From assembly GCA_017462125.1 (NCBI GenBank), contig JAFTRQ010000193.1:54684-118683 (forward strand): a stretch of DNA of 64,000 bases. Reading direction: 5' to 3'. The position numbers and the translations under genes were made by a program. The notes beneath the pieces were generated by a model. That model was not told the origin of the DNA, ran no database searches, and saw only the letters and a program-made list of their open reading frames with translations. The stretch comes from Clostridia bacterium. Its GTDB lineage: Bacteria; Bacillota_A; Clostridia; Oscillospirales; CAG-272. Below, piece by piece: positions 55,402 to 64,000 of this stretch (within the stretch, counting starts at the first letter, position 1; the number at the start of each line of letters is the position of its first letter).

Positions 55402-57150
55402 ATGGCAGAAGTTAAAACTGTAAGTACTGAAAAGGTATGGATGAAGTATTATTCTGAGGAAACCAAAAATGCGAGTTTCCCAAGAATGAAGGTCTATTCC
55501 TTTTTGAAAGAGGTTAACAAAACCAGACTTCATGATACGGCGATCTACTACTACGGTACAAGGATCACCGTGAAAAAACTGATAGAAAGAATCGATGAAT
55601 GTGCCGATGCCTTTGCAGCATTGGGGGTGACGCAGGGTCATACGGTTTCGCTTCTTTCTGCGTCCACTCCTGAGTCGATCATTACGCTGTATGCTCTTAA
55701 CAAAATGGGTGCAACGGTAAATGCGATTGACCCTAGGATGGACGTCAAGAGCATTTCTCGAATGGTATGCAATTCGGGCTCCGAAATCTTAATGGCAATC
55801 GACATCGCATATCCCAAGGTTGCAAAGATCCTTTCGGAGATCAACCAAAAGCACATTATCATTCAATCCTCGGCAACGTCTCTTCCGCCTCTTAAGAAAA
55901 TTGCGGTTAAGATCGCCTCAAGAAGCTCGATTCCTTACGGTAAGCGCGGCATTATCAGCTGGGATACCTTCATCGAGGGCGCGAAAAACGGCATGGCACA
56001 GGAAGCAGAGTACGTTGGCGATGCTACCGTTGCGATTACGTATACGGGCGGAACGACCGGATTCCCGAAGGGTGTTATGCTTACCAATGACAGCATGAAT
56101 GCCGTTGCGTTCAACTTCATTCACGCGGGAATCGTCCACGAGAAGGGTCAGCGCTTCCTTGGAATTATGCCGATCTTCTCATCCTACGGTCTCGTTTGTG
56201 GAATTCATATGCCCTTGACCTTGGGTCTTGAGCTTGCCCTGATTCCAAGATTCTATCCTCTGAAGATGGGTGAATACGTGAAGAAATACAAGCCCGAGCA
56301 TATGATCGCTACACCTGCCTTCTACGAGATCCTGATCGACAGCGAGGAAATGAAAAACTTTGATCTTTCCTTCGTGCTGACCTTGGGCTCGGGAGGCGAC
56401 TCTATGAATGCAGGCTTGGAAACCAAGATGCAGGCGTTTATGGACAGCCACGGCATACGTTATCCCTTGGCACAGGGATACGGCATGAGCGAGGTGTCTG
56501 CCGCGGCAACCTTCTGTGTTAACGACAGATACAAGAAGGGAAGCGTTGGTATTCCTTGCGTGACCACCACCATCGGCATTTTCGACCCCGAGACAGGCGA
56601 AGAATTGGGTTACAATACCCCCGGCGAGGTCTGTATCACGGGCGAGTCTATGATGAAGGGTTACTTCAACAACAAGGAAGAAACCGACTTCGTTATGCGC
56701 AAGCACGCAGACGGAAAGGTTTGGATCCATTCGGGTGATATCGGCTCTATTGATGAAGACGGTTTCGTTTACATACAAGGCCGCGTTAAGCGCATGATCA
56801 CAAGATTTGACGGACATAAGGTGTTCCCGATCACCATCGAAAGCTTCATAGCGGAGCATGAGCTGGTGCATAGCTGCTCGGTAATCGGTGTAAACGACCG
56901 TGAGCGCACACAGGGACAGTACCCGATGGCGGTCATTGAGCTTGTTGCAGGCGTGGACGTGTCAAGAAGAGACGAGATCTGTCGCGAGATCTACCACAAG
57001 TGCCTGGAGCAGCTGGAGGAGCGCGGAAGACCTGTTGCGGTCGTATGCGTTGACGAGGTGCCTTTGACAGCGATGGGTAAAAACGACTACAGAACGTTGG
57101 AGAAGGACTTTAAGTACTTTGACTACGTTGCATGGGCTAAAGAAGCCTGA
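55402..57150 (+). CDS. AMP-forming acyl/aryl ligase (ANL superfamily)
   Basis: This 582-residue enzyme activates a carboxylic acid as acyl-AMP and probably transfers it to CoA or a carrier. Core motifs are intact: P-loop TYTGGTTGFPKGVML near residue 215, QGYGMSEVSAA, HSGDIGSIDEDGFVYIQGRVKRMI (hinge), and the C-terminal Lys in TAMGKNDYRTL that catalyses adenylation. Sequence outside the motifs is divergent, so the substrate (fatty, aryl or amino acid) cannot be assigned. No carrier protein or thioesterase is adjacent. It is the first gene after the invertible promoter, and AAGGAG lies 7 bases before the ATG; expression should switch with that promoter. Confidence 0.9.
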   Translation: MAEVKTVSTEKVWMKYYSEETKNASFPRMKVYSFLKEVNKTRLHDTAIYYYGTRITVKKLIERIDECADAFAALGVTQGHTVSLLSASTPESIITLYALNKMGATVNAIDPRMDVKSISRMVCNSGSEILMAIDIAYPKVAKILSEINQKHIIIQSSATSLPPLKKIAVKIASRSSIPYGKRGIISWDTFIEGAKNGMAQEAEYVGDATVAITYTGGTTGFPKGVMLTNDSMNAVAFNFIHAGIVHEKGQRFLGIMPIFSSYGLVCGIHMPLTLGLELALIPRFYPLKMGEYVKKYKPEHMIATPAFYEILIDSEEMKNFDLSFVLTLGSGGDSMNAGLETKMQAFMDSHGIRYPLAQGYGMSEVSAAATFCVNDRYKKGSVGIPCVTTTIGIFDPETGEELGYNTPGEVCITGESMMKGYFNNKEETDFVMRKHADGKVWIHSGDIGSIDEDGFVYIQGRVKRMITRFDGHKVFPITIESFIAEHELVHSCSVIGVNDRERTQGQYPMAVIELVAGVDVSRRDEICREIYHKCLEQLEERGRPVAVVCVDEVPLTAMGKNDYRTLEKDFKYFDYVAWAKEA

Positions 57151-57347
57151 GTCTGCCTAAGCTATCGGCTTAAGCAAAGACGATAATCGCGATACGCATT
57201 TGCGTTAGCGTTTATATAAATTGGAGAATTTCGACGGTGACAATTTTAGCAGAGAAAGTTTGATTGCCTCAGCTTGAATGACTCCAGAAAATATAATTAA
57301 TTTACATAAGGTGTGGAATAAAGATTCCATACCGGAAAGGATTTGAA

Positions 57348-60300
57348 ATGAATTTCAAAACAATCAGTTTGAAGGTTCTTTCTGTGTTGATGGCGACTTT
57401 GTTGCTGGTCGGCGTATGTGCACCTACGGTTAGTGCGGTGTCTGAAAATGCCGGAAAGTATACGCAAGAACCTACTTCTAACACAGAAGTGAACTACGTT
57501 TCAATTGGTGACTCCATGGCTAACGGCTATTGCTTCGATGGCTATGAGCAGGGCAATGGTGCTGCCATTGATTTCTTGAATGGCAAGGGCGTGTATGGCG
57601 AAGGTGCCTACCCTCTGCAGTTCGAGGCTTACTTGACCGAAAAGGGCTACGATGTCAACCATACCAAGTTGGCACTGTCTGCTTTGCGCGCAGAAGATCT
57701 GCTGTATCTGCTGGGCGGTCGTGATGAGCCCACCGATGGTTGGCAGAATCAGCCCAACGGCTATGCTGAAGTTGATGATGATGCTACTCTGCAGAAGTTC
57801 TACCAGGAAACTGTTACTGATGCAGACATCATTACTTTGGGTATCGGTAATGCATCCTTCGGTGCATATATGCTGCATAGAGTAACCGATGCACTTGGTG
57901 TATTTGGCGCTTCTCTGGACGAGGATGAGAAGGTCACACTGGACGATGCATTGGCTCTGGTAGAAGATGATGACATGAAGAATATCATTAAAGCCATCTA
58001 TGCTGATCTGATGAAGCAGATTGAGGGTGTTGATCTGACTTCCTATGGTTTGGAAGCAGATGTTAGTGTAATTTGCGATGTGGTTGCCTATACTGTGGCA
58101 GGCTACTTGGTAAACTATAGAGGCTGTATTGATAAGATCTTGTCTATGAATCCCGATGTAGAGATCATCTTGGTTGGTTTGATGAATACTACTTACGGTA
58201 TGACCATTACCGATGAGAATGGTGAGGTTATATTGGAAATCGGCGATATGATGGATGAGATGTTTGGCATCCTCAACACCTATATGGCAGGTATTTCTGC
58301 TCAAATGCAACTCAAGGGCCAGTATAAAGATGCGTCCATCTATTATGCCGCACAGCCCAACCCCCTGTTCATCTCTCAGGCATTTGATGAACTGGCTGCA
58401 GAAGGCTGGAATAGCATTGACTGTGGTGAGGCTGATTGTACTGATTGCACAGATAAGGACCCTGCAACAGTCTGTGAGAATGGCCGCCTGTCTGGTACCA
58501 TTGTTCGTGACCGTAACATTACTGCATATAATGATTCTCTGCGTGAGATGATTGCAGCGTCTTTCGTTAAGCCTTATTTCCCGGATAAAACTTTGCCTGC
58601 TCTTGTGTTGGCTGATGTCGAGGCATTTGAGGCTAATCCCCCCGCTTGGACTAATGCTAGTGATGGCTATGGTTTTACGGGAACAGACGGTGACCTTAAG
58701 AACCTGTCTATTGCAATCTACTTGGGCATTGAGGATGCTGTAGCAAAAAGTACCAACACCATGGATATTCCCATGGACGGCTTGCTGACTATTGCTACTG
58801 ATATTGGCAGTGTCTTTACTGAGTTGGAATTGGATGTACAGGAACCCGAGAATACTCCTGTCAAGGCAAGGGAGATTCTGGGAACTTATCTGACTTCCAC
58901 CGAAAAGCTCTCTGGTATGTGCATGATTTATGCACTGTTCAAGGTTGGTAACGGTATGTCTGTTCACCCCACTCCCGCAGGTCACGATCAGATTTTTAAA
59001 TCTGTTGTTACAGCTTATGAGAGTGGTCATACTGTGAATGCAGAACTGAATGATGTTCTGGACACTGATATTGAAGCAATAAAGGATGTTTATTTCTATC
59101 TGCTTGAGAACAAGTATGTTGACGATGCTCAGACTAAGTCAATTATTTTGAAAGTGTATTCTCTTTTGAGTGACAACATACTGGAAAACGATGAGAGAGC
59201 TGAGTTGCTTGATTACATCTATACGACTGTACTTTACAGCAATCCCGATATGGAAGATGCTGAAAAAGTAAATATTGTCGGTAATATTGGTGCTATTCTT
59301 CAGAAGCATGGTTATATTCCTACCTCTGATGATAATGACGCTGTTGCACTGGTAGAAAGACTGTATGTTGCACTTTCCGACAAGGGATATCTTACCGATC
59401 CCCAGACTCTTGCAATTGTCGACTATGTCTACTATGCAGTGCTTGTTTACGGCGGAGATCTTAAAAGTGTAAACGTTAACGATGTAATTTATAACATCTA
59501 TAATATAATCTTCAACTGGAAGGGTAGCGTAGCTACATTTGCATTCGATCTTGGCGATCTCGGTGAGGTCAACAATGAGGCTCTTACCGATCTCCAGAAA
59601 CTTGACATCATCCTCACCGTTTACGAGGAATTTGTTGAAAGCGATATGGCAGCCGAATATCCCGAAGTTGGCGCTCTTGAAGGACTCGTTGAGACTCTCG
59701 TCGTTCCGGATGCAGAGGGCAACACCGTAATCGCTCCCGAGAAGGTTGTTGAGATTATGCAGGTTGCAATGGAAAACATTGTTAACCCCGATCCCGAAAA
59801 GACTCCCGAAGAGGCTATGAAGATAGTTACCGATAAGGTAACAGAAGTTGTAACCGAATCTGTTGCAACTCTTCCTCCCGATAAGCAGGTCGAAGTTCTC
59901 AATAAGGTAAATGAAACCCTCAAGGAACTCGAGGAGATCGAGCAGACAAACGGTGGCTCCGGTATCATTCCCGGTGGTGTGAGCGGTATGCTTCCCGGTG
60001 TCGGTGATAGCGCCGAAGGTGAAAGCGAAGGCATTTCCCTCGACGCTCTTATGAAGTATCTCAACGATGTTGCTGAAATCATTGAGAGACTCAGATCCGA
60101 AGGACTTTGGACAGCCGATGCAGATGCTAAGTACGCAGAACTCAGCACAACTCTTATTAATAACTTCGTTATGGGTAAGGGCGAGATCGATCCTGTTGTT
60201 CTTATTGATAATGTTTATGTTATGCTCTTCAATCAGGAGGGTCACACTCTTGAGCAGAAGATCCGCATTGTAGTTATTATCGTGGAAGAACTCTATGAGC

Positions 60301-63300
60301 GCGGTTATGTTGATCAGGGTATCGACTATGTTGATAAGAACTACTACCAGCAGGCAATAGCTGAGGTTCTTACCGACACAAACAAGGCACTGGCTGTTGG
60401 TTATATCGATGCTGCTATCGCAGCTGTTAAGGACGCACAGGCTGCTGTTAGCCAGCTCACAGTTGATGCAGAATATGCCAACGTTAAGGCAGAGCTGCTC
60501 AAGGAGCTTGCGGCTACCGAAAACACTCTTATCGTTGCTAAGGAAGCAATTGAGAATGGTTACCTTGAAAATTTGGGCGGCGTTTGGACAACAATGCTCC
60601 TGCTGCAGGATGAACTGAACGTTCACGCTGCAAACATTTCCGCTTTGGCAACTGAGATCGGCATCGCAGCTGAGCCCCATATCGTCAAGGCAATTGGAAT
60701 CATTAACGACTATTCTCAGCACGTTGCTGATATCGCTAACGAGGCATTCCTTTGGGTTGTAAACGGCGTTGAAGAGTTTAACGCTGAATACGCTGCACTC
60801 GTTGAGAGAATTGGCGCATTGGCTGATAAGATCGACCCCGTTCTCGGAGCAGCTGTACGTAAGTACATGACTGAAACTCCTGCAGATGCTATGGCTATCG
60901 TTTATGCATACGGTGAGGACGCAGTCCTTAGATTTATGGTGGACGTTTCCAAGGCATCCGACAATCTTTACATTTCTATCAAAACTCTGGCTGCTCTCCT
61001 TGTTGAGCACGGAGAAGATATCTATACCGCTGTTGTAAGCACCGATGAGTTTGATGCTCTTCTTGAGCAGATCGAGGATACAAAGGAAGAGCTCCTGGCT
61101 CTCTACGCATCTCAGAACGGTCCTGCTTCTGCTGTTGTTGGATATGAAGCAACAGTTAAAGCATTGGAGACAGAGCTCAACAAGCTTTACGTAAAGCTGT
61201 ATGACCTTGCAGTTGCATCCTCCACCAACATTGATCCCGAGATCAAGTGCATGCTTCAGGATGCTATCAACGCTCTTATGTATTCTCTTGACGTTCTTGG
61301 AGATACAAGCTCTGCTTACGGCTCTTACCTCAGCAATGCGGCAAAGGCTATGGCAGGTGAGCTGCTTGCATCCTTCGTTGAGAACTCTACCGAGTTTGGT
61401 AAGGTTGTTGAAGCTGTAACCTGGAAGCTTCTGAACTCTATTGATCTCAACCCCGACAGTATCAAGGCTGCACTTGAAAGCATTTATGCTCTTGTTGAGC
61501 AATTTGGTGCCGACGTTGCAAACGGCGCGTGGGATTATCTCCAATCCACAGGTGTTCTCCAGCAGATCCTTGATTCTATTACAGCACTTGAAAATCAGAT
61601 CAAAGATAAGATCGCTTATCTTGAAACCACTATAAAGGCTGAGATCGAAGCACAGCTCAAGGCACTCCGGGAAGAGCTTGCTTCTCTCAAGGCACAGCTT
61701 GATGCAGCTATCGCAGCAGGCAACGCAGCACTCGTTGCAGAGCTTACCGCCCTTATTAATAAGGTTGAAGCCGCAATCGAAATGCTTGAAGCTGAGCTTG
61801 CAAAGGTTCAGGCTGCTATTGATGATATCAAGGAAGTTCTGATTCAGCTTAGTGATGACATTGCAAGAATCAAGGCTGCAGTTCTCAACATTATTGATAT
61901 CATTGAGAATAACGCAGATGCACAGATCATCCTTGGTCTGTTGAAGGACGCATTCGCAGAGCTGGCTGACGCCGTTCTGGATGCAATCGATACCGCTGTA
62001 CTGCTCGAGGCACTTGAAAATGCTATCAAGATCCTCATTGAGGACGGTATTGACGCTTGTCTCGACTATCTGAAGGGAATCGGTAATGCGGTTCTGACAA
62101 ACGTAGCAAATGCTCTTGAAGCTGCTTTGAAGTCTGCACTGACTAAGCTGGGCGAGGCTGTTAAGGCACAGCTCAACCAGATCGTAGCTAAGATCAACGT
62201 TGCTATTAACGAGTTCATCAATAATGCACTTGTTGGTGAATACACAGTTTCCGGTGAGTCTAACTACGTAGCGATCACCGGTGGCTCCAATCTGTATGCA
62301 CAGCTCCTTGCACAGCATCTTCTCCTTGAAAACGGTCAGTTTAACAGCGTGACCTGGAATGACCTTAAGCTTGAAGATCTCATCAAGGCAGATCTGATTA
62401 CCATTGGTTACGATGAGAGCGATCTCAGCGCATTTGCAATGAATCAGATGCTTGCGTATGTGAAGGAATATTTGGATGAAGATTTGAGAAAGTCTGCTAC
62501 CGATTACTCCTTGGCTGTAGCAATTAGAATATTTGTTGAAATTCTTTTCTATAGCGAAGACGATACTGTTGTTCAGATGTTGCCTACTATGGTCAACCAG
62601 ACGATAGACTCTTGGATTGGCAGCGAAACGTTGGCCGATAAGACGAAGGCCGATATGGATTGGGCAGCTATTGTTGGCGAGGAAAATCTTGCTTACGTTG
62701 ACCAGGTTCGTGAAGAAATCAGAGCACAGCTCAAAAAGGCAGGTGTTCCTGAGGTTGCTTCTGTTCCCGTAGACGTTGTTGAATTGTTGGCTGCTAATTC
62801 CTCCGAATTGGGTGAAGTTGCGAGTGCACTGCCCAAGGATACAGACAAGTTGGCAGACATGCTTGGAGATCTTGCAGTTTACAATGTTGAGATCCCCGTA
62901 GAAGATTTCATGATGTATGCAATTGAATCGTATCTCTATAGCTACATTTCCTTTAACGTAAACTACGCTAAGACGATCATTGCTCTCAATGAGATCAATC
63001 CCGACGCAACTGTAGTTGTTCTCGGACATTATAATCCTTTCTACGAGATTGAGTTTACAATGGGTGACGTTACGATCAATCTTGGCGGAGCATACGACAT
63101 TGTAGCAAACGTTTCTTCCGTACAGCCTTACGTATATGCACTCTTGATGTCTAACGTAACTTATGTGGACATTTACGGCGTTGAGACAAATTATGATATG
63201 ACTGTTGCTGCAGGCGCGGCGAACTCCATCGAGGATTTCATTCTTGCATATGTGGCAGATTCTTCTATCACACAGGCAAGCCCTGCAGGTAACGAGTTCA

Positions 63301-64000
63301 TTAAGAACCAGATTCTCAATGCTCTCGATATCACTTGTGTTGATCACGTATATGACGATTGTTTGGATACAACGTGTAATCGTGAATGCTGCGGCGAAGT
63401 AAGAGTTGCAGGACACATCGGCGGTGAGACCGTTCTGGAGGACATTGTTTCAGGAGATTGTGACACACCCGGTAGTTATTATGCGGTAGTTTATTGTACA
63501 GTCTGTGGCGAAGAAGTAAGCCGTACTTTCGCTTCTACTCCCGCACTCGGTCATAAACCCGGCACAGCCGTAAGTGAGAACGTGAACGCAGGAGGTTGCA
63601 CCACGCCCGGTAGTTATGAAGCAGTAGTTTATTGTACAGATTGCGGCGATGAATTGGATCGCACTTTGCATACTATCAACGCACCCGGTCACACCGAGGT
63701 TGTTGATGAAGCAGTAGCGGCAACATGTACCGAAACAGGTCTTACAGAAGGTAAGCATTGTTCCGTATGTAATACTGTTCTTGTAGCACAGGAAGAGGTT
63801 GCAGCACTTGGTCATACCGAGGTTGTTGATGAAGCAGTAGCAGCAACATGTACCGAAACAGGTCTTACAGAAGGTAAGCATTGTTCCGTATGTGAAGAAG
63901 TTCTTGTAGCACAGGAAGAGGTTGCAGCACTTGGTCATACCGAGGTTGTTGATGAAGCAGTAGCAGCAACATGTACCGAAACAGGTCTTACAGAAGGTAA
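57348..64000 (+). CDS. Giant secreted SGNH-hydrolase and coiled-coil surface protein, 5' part
   Basis: An open frame of 2217 codons with no stop continues past the window. The signal peptide is MNFKTISLKVLSVLMATLLL... with TVSA cleavage near residue 30. Domain 1 (about 48-560) is an SGNH hydrolase: YVSIGDSMANG (Ser56), ITLGIGNASFG (Asn168) and VHPTPAGH (His546), with a Cys-rich insertion near 359-376. Residues about 570-1620 are Ala/Glu/Leu-rich with coiled-coil stretches. Domain 2 (about 1639-1995) repeats the SGNH layout but reads GGSN, LITIGYDESD (Asp1689 for Asn) and SPAGN (Asn1982 for His), so it is probably inactive. Cys repeats follow from about residue 2000. GAAAGG precedes the ATG. 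Leu codons change from CTG/TTG to CTT/CTC near 59.2 kb. A weak or absent own promoter suggests read-through from the ligase. Confidence 0.88.
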   Translation, partial: MNFKTISLKVLSVLMATLLLVGVCAPTVSAVSENAGKYTQEPTSNTEVNYVSIGDSMANGYCFDGYEQGNGAAIDFLNGKGVYGEGAYPLQFEAYLTEKGYDVNHTKLALSALRAEDLLYLLGGRDEPTDGWQNQPNGYAEVDDDATLQKFYQETVTDADIITLGIGNASFGAYMLHRVTDALGVFGASLDEDEKVTLDDALALVEDDDMKNIIKAIYADLMKQIEGVDLTSYGLEADVSVICDVVAYTVAGYLVNYRGCIDKILSMNPDVEIILVGLMNTTYGMTITDENGEVILEIGDMMDEMFGILNTYMAGISAQMQLKGQYKDASIYYAAQPNPLFISQAFDELAAEGWNSIDCGEADCTDCTDKDPATVCENGRLSGTIVRDRNITAYNDSLREMIAASFVKPYFPDKTLPALVLADVEAFEANPPAWTNASDGYGFTGTDGDLKNLSIAIYLGIEDAVAKSTNTMDIPMDGLLTIATDIGSVFTELELDVQEPENTPVKAREILGTYLTSTEKLSGMCMIYALFKVGNGMSVHPTPAGHDQIFKSVVTAYESGHTVNAELNDVLDTDIEAIKDVYFYLLENKYVDDAQTKSIILKVYSLLSDNILENDERAELLDYIYTTVLYSNPDMEDAEKVNIVGNIGAILQKHGYIPTSDDNDAVALVERLYVALSDKGYLTDPQTLAIVDYVYYAVLVYGGDLKSVNVNDVIYNIYNIIFNWKGSVATFAFDLGDLGEVNNEALTDLQKLDIILTVYEEFVESDMAAEYPEVGALEGLVETLVVPDAEGNTVIAPEKVVEIMQVAMENIVNPDPEKTPEEAMKIVTDKVTEVVTESVATLPPDKQVEVLNKVNETLKELEEIEQTNGGSGIIPGGVSGMLPGVGDSAEGESEGISLDALMKYLNDVAEIIERLRSEGLWTADADAKYAELSTTLINNFVMGKGEIDPVVLIDNVYVMLFNQEGHTLEQKIRIVVIIVEELYERGYVDQGIDYVDKNYYQQAIAEVLTDTNKALAVGYIDAAIAAVKDAQAAVSQLTVDAEYANVKAELLKELAATENTLIVAKEAIENGYLENLGGVWTTMLLLQDELNVHAANISALATEIGIAAEPHIVKAIGIINDYSQHVADIANEAFLWVVNGVEEFNAEYAALVERIGALADKIDPVLGAAVRKYMTETPADAMAIVYAYGEDAVLRFMVDVSKASDNLYISIKTLAALLVEHGEDIYTAVVSTDEFDALLEQIEDTKEELLALYASQNGPASAVVGYEATVKALETELNKLYVKLYDLAVASSTNIDPEIKCMLQDAINALMYSLDVLGDTSSAYGSYLSNAAKAMAGELLASFVENSTEFGKVVEAVTWKLLNSIDLNPDSIKAALESIYALVEQFGADVANGAWDYLQSTGVLQQILDSITALENQIKDKIAYLETTIKAEIEAQLKALREELASLKAQLDAAIAAGNAALVAELTALINKVEAAIEMLEAELAKVQAAIDDIKEVLIQLSDDIARIKAAVLNIIDIIENNADAQIILGLLKDAFAELADAVLDAIDTAVLLEALENAIKILIEDGIDACLDYLKGIGNAVLTNVANALEAALKSALTKLGEAVKAQLNQIVAKINVAINEFINNALVGEYTVSGESNYVAITGGSNLYAQLLAQHLLLENGQFNSVTWNDLKLEDLIKADLITIGYDESDLSAFAMNQMLAYVKEYLDEDLRKSATDYSLAVAIRIFVEILFYSEDDTVVQMLPTMVNQTIDSWIGSETLADKTKADMDWAAIVGEENLAYVDQVREEIRAQLKKAGVPEVASVPVDVVELLAANSSELGEVASALPKDTDKLADMLGDLAVYNVEIPVEDFMMYAIESYLYSYISFNVNYAKTIIALNEINPDATVVVLGHYNPFYEIEFTMGDVTINLGGAYDIVANVSSVQPYVYALLMSNVTYVDIYGVETNYDMTVAAGAANSIEDFILAYVADSSITQASPAGNEFIKNQILNALDITCVDHVYDDCLDTTCNRECCGEVRVAGHIGGETVLEDIVSGDCDTPGSYYAVVYCTVCGEEVSRTFASTPALGHKPGTAVSENVNAGGCTTPGSYEAVVYCTDCGDELDRTLHTINAPGHTEVVDEAVAATCTETGLTEGKHCSVCNTVLVAQEEVAALGHTEVVDEAVAATCTETGLTEGKHCSVCEEVLVAQEEVAALGHTEVVDEAVAATCTETGLTEG
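63687..64000 (+). repeat. 123-bp tandem repeats in the giant gene
   Basis: Units start at 63687, 63810 and 63933 (123 bases, 41 residues) and are nearly identical at the DNA level. Each unit begins GHTEVVDEAV and has Cys at positions 14, 25 and 28 (a CxxC). The last copy continues beyond the window. Two more diverged units precede them (about 63427-63686, with CGEE and CGDE). Such Cys repeats are common in gut Clostridia surface proteins. Confidence 0.92.

Noticed and set aside
59139..63416. A 1425-codon open frame on the minus strand
   Set aside because: It lies wholly antisense to the giant plus-strand gene, has no start signal or recognisable domain, is compositionally odd (rich in Cys, Ile, Asn), and is explained by the codon bias of the plus-strand gene.
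63687..64000. Possible CRISPR-like array
   Set aside because: The 123-bp units are contiguous, in frame with a protein, and without spacers.

Overview
This window looks like a chromosomal segment of a gut- or rumen-type Clostridia (Firmicutes), probably from the Oscillospirales or a neighbouring order. The evidence is Firmicutes gene order (rimP-nusA-ylxR-ylxQ-infB; a yybS-like gene with gdpP-rplI-dnaB; tilS-hpt-ftsH), AGGAGG-type ribosome binding sites, moderate GC content, TTGACA/TATAAT promoters with 17-base spacers (often with an extended TGn), and plant-polysaccharide enzymes. No rRNA, tRNA, CRISPR array, IS element or prophage was seen. The assignment to a group is inference.

Layout. 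1-7.9 kb: a carbohydrate operon with the end of a large probable glycoside hydrolase, glycerate kinase, a CE15-type glucuronoyl esterase, two near-duplicate Gfo/Idh/MocA oxidoreductases and an AraC regulator. It fits breakdown of uronic-acid-decorated hemicellulose. 7.9-17.1 kb: a membrane protein, a probable alpha/alpha-barrel protein, a histidine phosphatase, an Old Yellow Enzyme-type reductase followed by a two-subunit aconitase X, then an OGG1-type DNA glycosylase operon. 17.2-21.5 kb: a Cys-rich DUF6062-like protein, MnmM-type tRNA methyltransferase, VanY-like peptidase, P-loop kinase and a solute-binding lipoprotein. 21.5-31.2 kb (minus strand): one long housekeeping block, yybS-like-gdpP-rplI-dnaB-tilS-hpt-ftsH. 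31.5-38.2 kb (plus): rimP-nusA-rnpM-ylxQ-infB, then a sirtuin and a Nudix hydrolase. 38.2-40.6 kb (minus): feoAB. 40.8-51 kb: HAD phosphatase, RsmF-like rRNA methyltransferase, VOC protein, a left-handed beta-helix protein, asnA, pepF, a membrane-anchored XRE regulator, a lipid acyltransferase pair and a GT8 glycosyltransferase. 51.1-53.9 kb: an AraC regulator divergent from a GH127 beta-L-arabinofuranosidase.

The most striking region is 54.1-64 kb. A tyrosine recombinase with a consensus promoter is followed by an approximately 316-bp segment bounded by 29-bp inverted repeats (28/29 matching). The repeats resemble Xer/dif sites: CATAA and TTATG arms around an asymmetric 6-bp centre, TATTCA. 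The segment carries a bidirectional terminator and a strong outward promoter (TTGAAA-17-TATAAT with TGn). The promoter now points at an AMP-forming acyl/aryl ligase. Downstream is an open reading frame of more than 2,217 codons that runs off the window. It encodes a secreted protein with an active-looking SGNH hydrolase domain, long Ala/Glu/Leu-rich helices, a second SGNH-like copy that has lost catalytic residues, and Cys-containing 41-residue tandem repeats. I read this as a phase-variable (invertible-promoter) surface locus with its own recombinase. It is shown here in the ON orientation.

Regulation visible elsewhere includes perfect palindromes inside or beside promoters (4.4, 9.36 and 11.35 kb), two promoters firing face to face between the OGG and DUF6062-like genes (17.15-17.22 kb), and several multi-hairpin intergenic elements (13.5, 15.5, 48.0 and 49.7 kb).
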